64,000 nucleotides of DNA from an uncultured Clostridium sp. (GCA_905213875.1 CAJMJN010000002.1:90822-154821), one strand, 5' to 3'; counted from the first letter of the stretch, positions 9,069 through 18,097 are shown. Program-made: numbers and translations. Notes: generated from the sequence alone by a model not told the origin.

Positions 9069-9350
9069 TTAATAAGGAAAACGTTCATATAAGTATTTAA
9101 TTATATTATTAGCATTATCTTCAGTTATTGTAATAAACAAATTCTTGTCAATACATATTAACATTTTTAAATTATATAAATCAGAATTATCAATATAAAC
9201 ACCAATTATCTCAGCAAGTTCAATGGGATTGGTGTATTTTTTTTCCCAATTTAAATTATTATAAATTTCTAAATCTGTATTATAAAAGCGACTTAAAAAA
9301 TCATTTAATTCACCTTTTTTAGTACTATATAAATTTACAGTAGCAAACAT
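9069..9350 (-). CDS. Small conserved-type protein of unknown function
   Basis: This is a 93-residue protein, not recognised. It begins MFATVNLYSTKKGELNDFL and has alternating hydrophobic and charged segments that suggest a small alpha/beta fold, without signal peptide or membrane segment. An AAGGGA ribosome site lies about nine bases upstream of the ATG on the minus strand, which supports it as a real gene. It is convergent with dtd with no gap between stop codons. Confidence 0.6.
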   Translation of the reverse strand: MFATVNLYSTKKGELNDFLSRFYNTDLEIYNNLNWEKKYTNPIELAEIIGVYIDNSDLYNLKMLICIDKNLFITITEDNANNIIKYLYERFPY

Positions 9351-9523
9351 AATAAATTATCCCTTGTATAGTATATTTAGGTTTTTAAGAGGATTTACCT
9401 ATAAACCAATATGTATTAAAAAAATCAAATTATATTAATAGTATTAAAAAATAAATAAAAATATATACAAAGAATAAATTAAATAAAAAATGTAAATAAT
9501 AGAAAAAATGGAGGAAAAAAAAT

Positions 9524-10492
9524 TTGAAAAAAAATAAAATAATATTGTTTATTGTAACAATGACAATTTTAATTGTAATTTTTGTATTAATATATAGAAA
9601 TATTAGTAATAGTAATAATACTCAAACTCAAGAAGAAAAAGCATTTACTGAAATTGAATTTTTAGATGGAGAATTAGTAAATTTATTTAATCAAATGAAT
9701 AATATAGAAATTAGAAATTACAATGTATCTGTAACTCAAATTAATGAAAAAGGCGACAAAAATGAAGAAGATGGTCAAGCGAATAAAAGTGAAGAAAGCA
9801 AAAACAGCAATTCAAGTAGTGAATCTAATAATACGTCTGGAGGTAGTTCAAAAGATAGTTCTAGTGGTAATAGTACAGAAAGTACAGATAGTTCGTTACA
9901 AAATTCTCAAAATGGGAATAGTACAACTAAAAATGAAGAATTTCAATTGCAATCAACAAGTGTATTGTTAAGAAGTGACCAAATAGATTGGGACGAGATA
10001 AAAACCAAAATTGAAACATTATATTTATCTATCCCAACAATAACATTAGATTTATATCAAATACAAGTAAACCAAGATGATATATTAAATTTCAACAAAG
10101 AATTAGATTCATTAACCTTATTAGTTGAGCAAGAAAGAAAAGAAGAATGTTTAAATAAATTAGCAACAATATATGAATATATTCCTAAATTTGCGGAAAA
10201 AGCAACAACTGATGAATTAGAAAAAACAATATTAGAAACAAAGAAAAATTTATTTAAAGGATATAGCAAACTGGATAGTAAAAATTGGGGTGAAATATCA
10301 CAAGATGTAAATCAAACAGTAGAAAGTTTTACAAAACTATTAACAAATGTTAATGAAAAAGATAGTAAACAATATACTATAAACAAAATTTATGTGATGT
10401 TAAATGAATTGAAAAATGCAGTAAACATACAAGATACAAATGTTTTTTTGATAAAGTATAAAAATATATTGGAAGAATTAAATGATTTATAA
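9524..10492 (+). CDS. Membrane-anchored protein with Ser/Asn-rich linker, function unknown
   Basis: The start is TTG at 9524, chosen because GGAGG (9510-9514) lies nine bases upstream. The 322-residue product has one N-terminal membrane segment (about residues 5-24), an outside-facing part with a low-complexity Ser/Asn/Gly/Lys linker (about 75-140), and a helical C-terminal domain (about 145-322). It has no lipobox Cys, so it is probably anchored by the uncleaved helix. No family is recognised. It is monocistronic, just before the RNase P RNA gene. Confidence 0.72.
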   Translation: MKKNKIILFIVTMTILIVIFVLIYRNISNSNNTQTQEEKAFTEIEFLDGELVNLFNQMNNIEIRNYNVSVTQINEKGDKNEEDGQANKSEESKNSNSSSESNNTSGGSSKDSSSGNSTESTDSSLQNSQNGNSTTKNEEFQLQSTSVLLRSDQIDWDEIKTKIETLYLSIPTITLDLYQIQVNQDDILNFNKELDSLTLLVEQERKEECLNKLATIYEYIPKFAEKATTDELEKTILETKKNLFKGYSKLDSKNWGEISQDVNQTVESFTKLLTNVNEKDSKQYTINKIYVMLNELKNAVNIQDTNVFLIKYKNILEELNDL

Positions 10493-10591
10493 AATTCATA
10501 GATTATTTGGTCGCTTACGCGGTATTTCATAAAATAATATTAAAATTATTAAAAATTTGCATTTTATAGCAAATTATTTCAAAAGAATTTA

Positions 10592-10620
10592 TAGACATCG
10601 TAAGAATTTTATGTTATTAT
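10592..10620 (+). promoter_or_regulatory. Promoter of rnpB
   Basis: TAGACA (10592-10597), 17-base spacer, extended TGT-TATTAT (-10 at 10615-10620). Predicted start near 10627 agrees with the 5' end of the RNA inferred from its terminal helix. Confidence 0.7.
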
Positions 10621-10630
10621 GTATATTGCT

Positions 10631-10981
10631 AAAGTAAATTAAATAGTCGCTGGTAAATTTCGAAAGAAATTACGAGAGGAAAGTCCGGGCTCCATAGAGC
10701 AATGATGCTAGATAACGTCTAGTGAGGGTGACCTTAAGGAAAGTGCAACAGAAAATAACCGCCTTAGTTTACTAAGGTAAGGATGAAAAGGTGAGGTAAG
10801 AGCTCACCGCCATTATGGTGACATAGTGGGTCTGTGTAAACCCCATCTGGAGCAACACCTTGTAAAGAAGATTAAGCCTGCTCGGTGCCTTCTTGATTTG
10901 CGTGGCTTGAGGCAAATAGCGATATTTGTCCTAGATAAATGACTATTTTAAATGACAGAACCCGGCTTACAGGTTTACTTT
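10631..10981 (+). ncRNA. rnpB: RNase P RNA (bacterial)
   Basis: This is the catalytic RNA that trims the 5' leader from pre-tRNAs. The universal core is visible: GAGGAAAGTCCGGGCTCC (10674-10691), ACAGAAA followed by ACCGCC (about 10749-10764), GGTGAGGTAAGAGCTCACCG (about 10791-10810) and the 3' segment ACAGAACCCGGCTTACAG. The terminal P1 helix is formed by AAAGTAAA (10631-10638) and TTTACTTT (10974-10981), which sets the approximate ends. A terminator follows at once. The layout fits a bacterial RNase P RNA; I have not folded it fully to decide between A and B type. Confidence 0.96.
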
Positions 10982-10986
10982 GCAAA

Positions 10987-11035
10987 GGGGCAGGTCAAAG
11001 GTGTTTTTTATAACATTTTTGACCTGCCTCTTTTT
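10987..11035 (+). terminator. Terminator of rnpB
   Basis: GGCAGGTCAAA (10989-10999) pairs with TTTGACCTGCC (11018-11028), followed by CTCTTTTT. Confidence 0.85.
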
Positions 11036-11044
11036 AAATAATTA

Positions 11045-11073
11045 TTTACAATTAAAAATCTTAAGTGTATAAT
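11045..11073 (+). promoter_or_regulatory. Promoter of alpha/beta hydrolase gene
   Basis: TTTACA (11045-11050), 17-base spacer, TATAAT (11068-11073). It overlaps an in-frame GTG at 11065 that is therefore not the start. Confidence 0.65.
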
Positions 11074-11103
11074 GTAGGCAAGATTTGGAAAGGAAATTTG
11101 AAT

Positions 11104-11988
11104 ATGGAATTAATAAATTTTATGGCCACAGATGGAGTAAATTTAGAAGGAATATTATATAAAGCTTCATCTAATATAAGTGAAAAAATAATATTATCAG
11201 TACATGGAATGACAAGCAATTGTTTTAAAAAAAGAGATATAGAAATAGCTAAAAAAGCTAATGAAAAAGGAATTGACTATTTTGCATTTAATAATAGAGG
11301 AAGTGAAATTGTTAAATATATAGAAAAAGAAACAGAAGGACAGCCAACAAAAGAACTAGCAGGAACAGCATATGAAGATGTACTAGAAGGTTATGAAGAT
11401 ATAGTTGGAGCAATAATAAAATTAAAAGAATTAGGATATAAAAATATATATTTACAAGGACATAGTTTAGGTTGCACAAAAATAGTATACACATATAATG
11501 AATTGATAAATAATGATGAAACAGAAATATTAGAAAATATAAAAGGAGTAATATTGTTATCATTAGTAGATATCCCAATGGCCTTAAAAGTATATCTAAG
11601 AGATAATTTTAAACAATATCTTGATTATGCCGAAAAATTGGAACATGAAAATAAAATATACGAAATGATGCCTAGAGAATCATTTATACATCCAATAAGT
11701 GTAAAATCATTTTTACGTTATGCACGAGATAATAAAGATATAGATTTTGCAAATTATGGTAAAGATAACGAACTAGAAAAATTAAATAATATACAAGTAC
11801 CATTATTTATGAGATGGGGAAATGATAATGAAATGATTATTCAACAAGCGGATGAATTATCAACAATGGTAAATAATATAATAACAAATGAAAATAAAAA
11901 TATCGACTATATAGATGGAGCAAACCATAGCTATACAGGAAAAGAAAAAGAACTTGCAGAGCAAATAGTAGAATTTGTATTAATGTAA
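11104..11988 (+). CDS. Alpha/beta hydrolase family protein
   Basis: The 294-residue protein has the alpha/beta-hydrolase fold signature: SVHGMTSN after strand 3 (about residue 32), the nucleophile elbow GHSLGC (about 119), and a late catalytic His in DGANHSY (about 270). It has no signal peptide, so it is cytoplasmic. The start at 11104 has AAAGGAAA upstream and lies after the promoter. Its substrate is unknown; the family includes esterases, lipases and acyl transferases. Another hydrolase gene follows at 12092, but the two are not closely related in length or motif. Confidence 0.85.
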   Translation: MELINFMATDGVNLEGILYKASSNISEKIILSVHGMTSNCFKKRDIEIAKKANEKGIDYFAFNNRGSEIVKYIEKETEGQPTKELAGTAYEDVLEGYEDIVGAIIKLKELGYKNIYLQGHSLGCTKIVYTYNELINNDETEILENIKGVILLSLVDIPMALKVYLRDNFKQYLDYAEKLEHENKIYEMMPRESFIHPISVKSFLRYARDNKDIDFANYGKDNELEKLNNIQVPLFMRWGNDNEMIIQQADELSTMVNNIITNENKNIDYIDGANHSYTGKEKELAEQIVEFVLM

Positions 11989-12040
11989 AAATAGAAATAT
12001 ATTAAAATAGAAATTAGTTTAATGAAATACAAAATTTGGG

Positions 12041-12091
12041 AAAGGAGAAAGTACGAAGAGATTAAAAATATAGTATCGTACGAAGAAAAAA
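12041..12091 (+). promoter_or_regulatory. Distant Shine-Dalgarno and hairpin before Mbeg1-like gene
   Basis: AAAGGAG (12041-12047) lies 44 bases before the ATG at 12092. Between them GTACGA (12051-12056) can pair with TCGTAC (12076-12081). Folding would bring the Shine-Dalgarno sequence to within about 13 unpaired bases of the start. No other ribosome site is evident. Confidence 0.4.
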
Positions 12092-13156
12092 ATGGCAAAT
12101 ATTTTTGATTATTTAGATTGGAGAGATATAAGTTTAGAAAAAGTAGAATTTAATGAAATAGATAATTTAATTTTAGCAAGATTATCATATTTCCCATTAG
12201 ATGGCTCAGTAAAGGAAAATGATGAAATAACTGTAAAAGAAGCATATCTAAAAATGAAAGAACAAGGAACTACAGGAAGAATTTTACAGGCAGAAGATAT
12301 TGACTTATTTCCTAAACTTGCAAATAGTGAAAGATTTGGAAATCTAAAGTTAACAGGCTTTGTAAACAAAATAGATCCAGAAGCAGAAAAACAATTTTCA
12401 GCTGTAACAATATTATTTCCTGATAACACAATATATGTTGCATACAGAGGAACAGACAACACTATTGTAGGTTGGAAAGAAGATTTTAATATGAGTTTTA
12501 GTGATTTAGTTGCATCACAAACAGAATCAGTAAAATACTTAGAAAAAATTGCTAATAAATATCCAGAAAAGAAAATATTAGTTGGAGGACATTCTAAAGG
12601 CGGAAATTTGGCAATATATGCATCAGTATTTTGCAAACCGGAAATACAAGATAGAATTATAGAAGTATATAATAATGATGGTCCAGGATTCTCAGAAAAA
12701 GTAGTTCAAAGTCCAGAATATGAAAAAATGATAAAAAAAGTACATACATATATTCCGCAAACTTCAATAATAGGAAGGCTATTAAATCATAAGGAAGAAA
12801 CAACAATAATTAAAAGTACACAAATGGGAATAATGCAACATGATTTATATTCTTGGCAAGTATTAGGAGCTAAATTTGTAGAAGACGAATTAACAAACTC
12901 AAGTGAATTTATAGACCAAAAAATAACTAATTGGCTAAGAGAAGTAAGCCCAGAGCAAAGAGGAGAATTTTTTGATGTATTATTTGAAATACTAAATGCC
13001 ACAAATGCAAAAACATTGTCAGAAATTAAAGGAAACTGGTTTGCAAGTGCAAAGGCAATGCTTACAACATATAAAAATTTAACACCTGAAAGTAAAAAAA
13101 TACTAATACAAACATTTAGACTTTTAGGAACAAGTTCATCAGAAAATAAAGATTAA
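12092..13156 (+). CDS. Mbeg1-like (DUF2974) lipase-fold protein
   Basis: The 354-residue product begins MANIFDYLDWRDISL, typical of the Mbeg1-like/DUF2974 family. It has a lipase-3-like strand YVAYRGTDN (about residue 117) and the nucleophile elbow GGHSKGGNLA (about 164), with Ser in GHSKG. DGPGF follows about 40 residues later, as in class 3 lipases, so hydrolase activity on a lipid or ester is likely but the substrate is unknown. There is no signal peptide. The start matches the family N-terminus even though the ribosome site is far upstream. Confidence 0.85.
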   Translation: MANIFDYLDWRDISLEKVEFNEIDNLILARLSYFPLDGSVKENDEITVKEAYLKMKEQGTTGRILQAEDIDLFPKLANSERFGNLKLTGFVNKIDPEAEKQFSAVTILFPDNTIYVAYRGTDNTIVGWKEDFNMSFSDLVASQTESVKYLEKIANKYPEKKILVGGHSKGGNLAIYASVFCKPEIQDRIIEVYNNDGPGFSEKVVQSPEYEKMIKKVHTYIPQTSIIGRLLNHKEETTIIKSTQMGIMQHDLYSWQVLGAKFVEDELTNSSEFIDQKITNWLREVSPEQRGEFFDVLFEILNATNAKTLSEIKGNWFASAKAMLTTYKNLTPESKKILIQTFRLLGTSSSENKD

Positions 13157-13185
13157 ATTAGTGGCAATTTATGAATAGAATTAAG

Positions 13186-13228
13186 AATAAAGTGATATAT
13201 ATTAACATATGTATATTACTTTATTTTT
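13186..13228 (+). terminator. Terminator after Mbeg1-like gene
   Basis: AT-rich inverted repeat AATAAAGTGATATAT / ATATTACTTTATT with trailing T run (13222-13228). Confidence 0.6.
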
Positions 13229-13240
13229 ATATAAAATCAA

Positions 13241-13321
13241 TAAAAACGTGTAAAAACCGACTCAAAAATCAAAAAAATGTGTAAAATATTCCTAAAAAGC
13301 AAGAAAAAATGTGTAAAATAA
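13241..13321 (+). repeat. Three phased direct repeats upstream of oleate hydratase gene
   Basis: The octamer GTGTAAAA, preceded each time by five or more A residues, occurs at 13248, 13279 and 13311. The spacing is 31 and 32 bases, about three DNA helical turns. The block lies about 100-170 bases upstream of the predicted ohyA transcription start, so it could be a regulator-binding array. Apart from this and the promoter, the 13157-13447 gap holds nothing else visible. Confidence 0.5.
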
Positions 13322-13383
13322 TGTTTAAATTTATATAATTAAAAAATAATGTAGGATTATATACAAAAAACAAAATTTGTATC

Positions 13384-13412
13384 TTGAAATTTAAAATACA
13401 TAAACATATAAT
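13384..13412 (+). promoter_or_regulatory. Sigma-A promoter of ohyA
   Basis: TTGAAA (13384-13389), 17-base spacer, TATAAT (13407-13412). Confidence 0.72.
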
Positions 13413-13447
13413 ATATTGGAAAAACTAAAGATATGGAGGTAGTTATT

Positions 13448-15223
13448 ATGTATTATAGTAATGGGAACTATGAAGCATTTGCACATCCTAAGAAACCAGA
13501 AGGTGTAGATAATAAATCTGCATACCTAGTAGGAGCAGGACTTGCATCACTTGCAGCAGCATGCTTTTTAGTAAGAGATGGACAAATGAAAGGTGAAAAT
13601 ATTCACATATTAGAAACAGGAAAATTATCAGGAGGAGCTTGTGATGGTATAGATGATCCACAAAAAGGATTTATAATTCGTGGTGGACGTGAAATGGAAA
13701 ATCATTTTGAGTGTTTATGGGATTTATTCCGTTCAATACCATCATTAGAAACAGAAGGGGCATCAGTATTAGACGAATATTATTGGCTAAACAAAAAAGA
13801 CCCAAATTATTCATTAATGAGAGCAACTGTAAACAGAGGAGAAGATGCACACACTGATGGCAAATTTGGATTATCAGATGAAGCTTCAATGGAAATTGTA
13901 AAATTATTTTTTACTAAAGATGAAGATTTATATGATAAAAAAATAGAAGATGTATTTACAGAAGAATTTTTTAGTTCTAATTTTTGGTTATATTGGAGAA
14001 CTATGTTTGCATTTGAAACATGGCATAGTGCATTAGAAATGAAATTATATATTCAAAGATTTATACATCATATTGGAGGATTACCTGATTTTTCAGCTTT
14101 GAAATTTACAAAATATAACCAATACGAATCACTAATTTTACCAATGGTAAAATATCTAGAAAGCCATGGAGTACAATTCCAATATGATACACAAGTAAAA
14201 AATGTAAAATTTGATATTGATGGAGAAAAGAAAACAGCTAAACAAATTATATGTGTACATGAAGGAAAAGACGAAGTAATAGATTTAACTGTAAATGATT
14301 TGGTATTTGTAACAAACGGAAGTTGTACAGAAAGATCAATGCTAGGAGATCAAAACACTGCACCTGATTTAAACATAAAAAATGGTGAAGGTGATAGCTG
14401 GGAACTATGGAAAAATATAGCTATACAAAGTGAAGAATTTGGCCATCCAGAAAAATTCTGTATGAATATAAAAGAAACTAACTGGGAATCTGCAACAGTT
14501 ACAACTTTAGATGATAAAATTCCGCAATATATTCAAAAAATATGTAAAAGAGATCCATTTAGTGGAAGAGTTGTAACAGGTGGAATAGTATCTGTAAAAG
14601 ATTCAAATTGGATGATGAGTTGGACAGTAAATAGACAACCACATTTTAAAAATCAACCTAAAGACCAATTAGTAGTTTGGGTATATGGACTATTTACAAA
14701 TGTAAAAGGAAATTACATTAAAAAGCTAATGAGAGAATGTACAGGAAAAGAAATTACAGAGGAATGGTTATATCATTTAGGTGTTCCAAAAGATCAAATA
14801 GAAGATTTAGCAGAACATTCTGCTAAATGTGTACCTTGTATGATGCCATATATAACCGCATTCTTTATGCCAAGAACAGCAGGAGATAGACCAAAAGTAG
14901 TTCCAAAAGGATGTACAAACTTTGCATTTATAGGACAATTTTCAGATACTGTAAGAGATACAGTATTTACAACAGAATATTCAGTAAGAACAGCTATGGA
15001 AGCGGTGTATACATTACTTGATGTAGATAGAGGAGTTCCAGAAGTATTTGGCTCTTGCTATGATATTCGTGTATTATTGGATTCAACATATAAGATGATG
15101 GATGGTAAAAAAATTACAGATTTAAAATTGCCATTTGCAAAGGACTTAGTATTGAAAAAGGCATTAAAAGCAGCAGAGGGAACAGTAATAGAAGATCTAT
15201 TAAAAAGATATAAATTAATATAA
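13448..15223 (+). CDS. ohyA: Oleate hydratase (myosin-cross-reactive antigen family)
   Basis: This FAD-dependent enzyme adds water to the cis-9 double bond of oleic or linoleic acid to give 10-hydroxy acids, a detoxification reaction common in gut Firmicutes. The 591-residue length fits the family. Motifs include the FAD-binding LVGAGLASLAAA (about residue 28), GGACDGIDDP, and RGGREMENHFECLWDL (about 77), all hallmarks of the family. The start at 13448 is set by TGGAGGT (13434-13440); an in-frame ATG at 13433 overlaps that site. Monocistronic, with its own promoter and a terminator. Confidence 0.95.
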   Translation: MYYSNGNYEAFAHPKKPEGVDNKSAYLVGAGLASLAAACFLVRDGQMKGENIHILETGKLSGGACDGIDDPQKGFIIRGGREMENHFECLWDLFRSIPSLETEGASVLDEYYWLNKKDPNYSLMRATVNRGEDAHTDGKFGLSDEASMEIVKLFFTKDEDLYDKKIEDVFTEEFFSSNFWLYWRTMFAFETWHSALEMKLYIQRFIHHIGGLPDFSALKFTKYNQYESLILPMVKYLESHGVQFQYDTQVKNVKFDIDGEKKTAKQIICVHEGKDEVIDLTVNDLVFVTNGSCTERSMLGDQNTAPDLNIKNGEGDSWELWKNIAIQSEEFGHPEKFCMNIKETNWESATVTTLDDKIPQYIQKICKRDPFSGRVVTGGIVSVKDSNWMMSWTVNRQPHFKNQPKDQLVVWVYGLFTNVKGNYIKKLMRECTGKEITEEWLYHLGVPKDQIEDLAEHSAKCVPCMMPYITAFFMPRTAGDRPKVVPKGCTNFAFIGQFSDTVRDTVFTTEYSVRTAMEAVYTLLDVDRGVPEVFGSCYDIRVLLDSTYKMMDGKKITDLKLPFAKDLVLKKALKAAEGTVIEDLLKRYKLI

Positions 15224-15229
15224 AACAAA

Positions 15230-15275
15230 AGCAAAAACAGTAGTAAAAATATAAAGGCTACTGTTTTTGCTGTTT
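15230..15275 (+). terminator. Terminator after ohyA
   Basis: A 14-base perfect stem, AGCAAAAACAGTAG (15230-15243) with CTACTGTTTTTGCT (15258-15271), then GTTT. Confidence 0.7.
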
Positions 15276-15286
15276 AAAGGTATTGA

Positions 15287-15445
15287 AAAAATGTCTCAAA
15301 TACAATAAAGCAACATTATGAAAAATATGGTAAATGTTATCGTATAGGAGGAGACGAATTTGCAGTAATCATAACTAAAGATGTTAAAAATAATGTGAGC
15401 AAAAGACACCAGATATTATATCTGGTGTCTTTTGCGTATATATAG
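15287..15445 (+). pseudogene. Remnant of a GGDEF (diguanylate cyclase) domain
   Basis: This frame has no start codon but encodes KYGKCYRIGGDEFAVII, which includes the intact GGDEF signature of c-di-GMP synthases (the IGGDEF part is near 15341-15358). The frame is open only from 15287 and runs off into a terminator-like stem, so both ends of the domain are lost. I read it as a decayed gene fragment. No other cyclic-di-GMP gene is visible in the window. Confidence 0.7.
15399..15435. terminator. Bidirectional terminator between the GGDEF remnant and ytxC
   Basis: A perfect 17-base inverted repeat (15399-15415 and 15419-15435), core AGACACCAGATA, with T-rich flank in both directions. It lies 18 bases beyond the ytxC stop on the minus strand. 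Confidence 0.75.
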
Positions 15446-15452
15446 GGCATAA

Positions 15453-16322
15453 TTAATTTGCAGAAGGATTTTTAGTAGTATTAGTAATATTTTTATATAA
15501 ATTACAAATATCACAATCTAAACATAAAGTTACTCTGTTCTCAAAGATAGATTGTAAAGTATTTATAAATTCATCTATATTTGAATCAATAAGATGAATA
15601 AAAATCTTTTTTGGTAATAAGTTTAATAATGTATTTAGAGTATAATCATTTACAGAAAAATTGATATCACTTAAATATTTGGCATTTAAATTAAAATTGT
15701 AAATATTAATAATTTCTTTGTTTTCGTCTAATAATATACTTTCAGAATTAGAATATAATAAATGGACAACATTACAATTTGAAGATTGTGATTCAATATA
15801 TAATCGCAAAAGTGATACAAATTCTAAATATTCTTTTTGAATAATATAATTATTAACAGATCTTGACAATATATCATCTAAAAAATTAAAGTAATTTTTT
15901 AAACGAAAATGTATAAAACCACCTAAAAATAGCGATTTATTTTTATCAATATATTCAACTAAGTTAGTATAAACTAAATTAAGTTTTTTATCAAAAGTTT
16001 TATAAAAATCTTCAGACATAATATCAAAAGATAAATTTATAATTTCTTTTCGTTCATTAGAATCAAAATAAAAGTAATTTTGAGAAAGCAAAAAAATCAA
16101 AATGTTTTCTTCTAACTCATCAATAATCATAATGGAAAGAAGATGAGAAATTTTATCAATAAAAAGAGAATTATTATTACCATTATAGTGAATAATAATG
16201 TTATTATAATGTTTAAATTTACGCAAAGAAAAACAAATATCAGGCAATTCAAAATGTTTTAATTCATTTAGTAGATATTGGAGTAAATTAGAATTATTTG
16301 TTTTTATACATAATGATTTCAT
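15453..16322 (-). CDS. ytxC: Sporulation protein YtxC family
   Basis: The 289-residue protein resembles the YtxC-like family, which is found in spore-forming Firmicutes and has unknown biochemical function. The clearest part is the central FIHFRLKNYFNFLDDILS region (about residues 157-174), followed by the family's C-terminal part with CLDCDICNLYKN near the end. No signal peptide or transmembrane helix is evident. A strong GGGAGGAG precedes the ATG on the minus strand. It is monocistronic, with a terminator beyond its stop. Confidence 0.8.
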   Translation of the reverse strand: MKSLCIKTNNSNLLQYLLNELKHFELPDICFSLRKFKHYNNIIIHYNGNNNSLFIDKISHLLSIMIIDELEENILIFLLSQNYFYFDSNERKEIINLSFDIMSEDFYKTFDKKLNLVYTNLVEYIDKNKSLFLGGFIHFRLKNYFNFLDDILSRSVNNYIIQKEYLEFVSLLRLYIESQSSNCNVVHLLYSNSESILLDENKEIINIYNFNLNAKYLSDINFSVNDYTLNTLLNLLPKKIFIHLIDSNIDEFINTLQSIFENRVTLCLDCDICNLYKNITNTTKNPSAN

Positions 16323-16421
16323 TAAAAATCTCCTCCCAATAAAAATAGTATCTACTAAATAAGTAAAAGTTATACATTATACTATGAGAAGAAATAAAAA
16401 ATAGTAACTTGTATAAAATTA

Positions 16422-16469
16422 AAAAATATAATTACTATAAATATTTGTATAAATAGTAATTATATTTTT
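16422..16469 (-). terminator. Terminator after GH57 gene (minus strand)
   Basis: No minus-strand gene ends closer than the GH57 stop at 16473. A 16-base perfect AT stem (16422-16437 with 16454-16469) starts four bases beyond it; the minus-strand RNA ends in a U run. Confidence 0.6.
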
Positions 16470-16472
16470 AAT

Positions 16473-18059
16473 TTATCCATATATATTATAATCAATATCA
16501 GGGAAGAGACAATCTTTTTTATTAATATCTTTTAAGAAATCTTCATCAATTTTATTATCTTTAATTTGATAATAAAGTTTTGTAAAACGTCCAATATGGT
16601 CTTTTATTCTTTTTTTAGCATAATCAACCATTGTACCATTTGTAATTATAAACAGCCAATCACTACTTTGAGCAAGTAAAAGTTCTCTTGCACATTGATT
16701 TAATGCTTTTTTCTTAAGCCCTTTAGCATTAGGGTATAAGCTAGCTAATTCACACATTCTGTCACCAGCTGTATGTAAATGTCTATGTACATAATCATTT
16801 GAAGGATTTAACCATACTTCGCTATATCCATTAGCACCCCAACTTGAACGACAAGGAGAAGCTACTTGAATATTTGGGTATTTATCAATATATTCTGATG
16901 GAGTAATAAGTTTAAAGTTACAATCATCATAATAAATTTTCTTAAATAAAATATATAACCAGTAAGGTCCTTCATACCACCAATGACCATAAAGTTCTGC
17001 ATCATAAGGACATAAAATAATAGGTGGGTGGTCCATATAAGGTGCTATATCATTAATTTGTTTTGTTCTAGAATCTAAGAAATGACCAGCTTGTCTTTCT
17101 GCAGAATCTTTAGCCCATTGAACATTATAATAATCTTTAAATTCAGTTTTTCCAGTTATTCTATAATATTTTATGCCAGTGTGAACTCTAACACCATTAT
17201 GTGCAATATATGGTTTGATATAATCATAATCTGCTTCATAACCAATATCACGATAAAATTCACGATAATTATAGTCACCTGGATAACCATTAATTGAACT
17301 CCATACTTGTCTAGAAGATTCAATGTCACGTCCAAAAGCTACAACACCTTCTGGAGAAACTATAGGAGCAAATGTACCATAAACAGGTGTAGGGTCTGCA
17401 TATAAAATTCCGTGTGACTCTGTAATTATATATTCAATACCAAATTCTTTTAGATATTTATCTGCTTCAGGAACATAACCACATTCTGGAAGCCATATAC
17501 CGCGAGGTTTTTTGCCAAAATATCTTTCATAAGTTTGAACACCAACTGCAATTTGGGCTTTTACAGTTTTCTCATTTACATATAGGATAGGAAAATAACC
17601 ATGTGTTGCGCCACAAGTTATAATTTCTAAGACGCCTAAATCTTGGAAATGTTTAAAACCTTGTATAATATTACATTTAAAAACATCTTTAAATAAATGT
17701 AAATCATCTGAATAACGTTCATAATAATAATGTGAAAGCTTATTTAAACGTTCGTCTCCAGCTGTACGTTTGATTTCTTTTTCAGATAATTCAATTAATT
17801 GTTTTAAATAATTAATGTATTTTTTTTGTAGTAATTTGTTATCTAACATAGAAAGTAGTGGAGGAGTCATAGACATTGTGATTCTAAAATCAACACCTTC
17901 GTCCACTAATTTTTTAAAATTTCTAAGTAATGGTAAGTAAGTTTCAGAAATAGCTTCATATAACCAAGATTCCTCTAAATAATCATCACTTTCAGGGTGG
18001 TGAATAAATGGTAAATGTGCATGAAGTACAAAACTTACATATCCTTTTTTCTCTTGCAT
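16473..18059 (-). CDS. Glycoside hydrolase family 57, probable 1,4-alpha-glucan branching enzyme
   Basis: The 528-residue protein starts GYVSFVLHAHLPF, the first conserved GH57 region with its HAHLP motif. The catalytic nucleophile region is GIWLPECGYVPE (Glu about residue 191), and the acid/base region is DAELYGHWWYEGP (Asp about 353). A C-terminal DUF1957 helical domain follows, with RELLLAQSSDWLF and a late TGD-like region, as in GH57 branching enzymes. It probably introduces alpha-1,6 branches in a storage glucan. AAGGAG precedes the ATG. The DUF4912 gene upstream often accompanies this gene in Clostridia. No glg synthesis genes are in the window. Confidence 0.93.
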   Translation of the reverse strand: MQEKKGYVSFVLHAHLPFIHHPESDDYLEESWLYEAISETYLPLLRNFKKLVDEGVDFRITMSMTPPLLSMLDNKLLQKKYINYLKQLIELSEKEIKRTAGDERLNKLSHYYYERYSDDLHLFKDVFKCNIIQGFKHFQDLGVLEIITCGATHGYFPILYVNEKTVKAQIAVGVQTYERYFGKKPRGIWLPECGYVPEADKYLKEFGIEYIITESHGILYADPTPVYGTFAPIVSPEGVVAFGRDIESSRQVWSSINGYPGDYNYREFYRDIGYEADYDYIKPYIAHNGVRVHTGIKYYRITGKTEFKDYYNVQWAKDSAERQAGHFLDSRTKQINDIAPYMDHPPIILCPYDAELYGHWWYEGPYWLYILFKKIYYDDCNFKLITPSEYIDKYPNIQVASPCRSSWGANGYSEVWLNPSNDYVHRHLHTAGDRMCELASLYPNAKGLKKKALNQCARELLLAQSSDWLFIITNGTMVDYAKKRIKDHIGRFTKLYYQIKDNKIDEDFLKDINKKDCLFPDIDYNIYG

Positions 18060-18097
18060 AATTTTCTCCTTTATTACTAATTTAATATTTGTACATA

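Noticed and set aside
9744..9971. A Lys/Val-rich 75-codon frame overlapping the 9524 gene
   Set aside because: It is the +1 reading of the Ser/Asn-rich linker and has no ribosome site.
12109..12636. A 175-codon antisense open frame within the Mbeg1-like gene
   Set aside because: Opposite to a gene with a clear GHSKGG motif; no supporting signals.
13241..13321. CRISPR array
   Set aside because: The repeated unit is only about 8-13 bases of A-rich sequence with three copies; CRISPR repeats are longer and GC-structured, and no cas gene is present.
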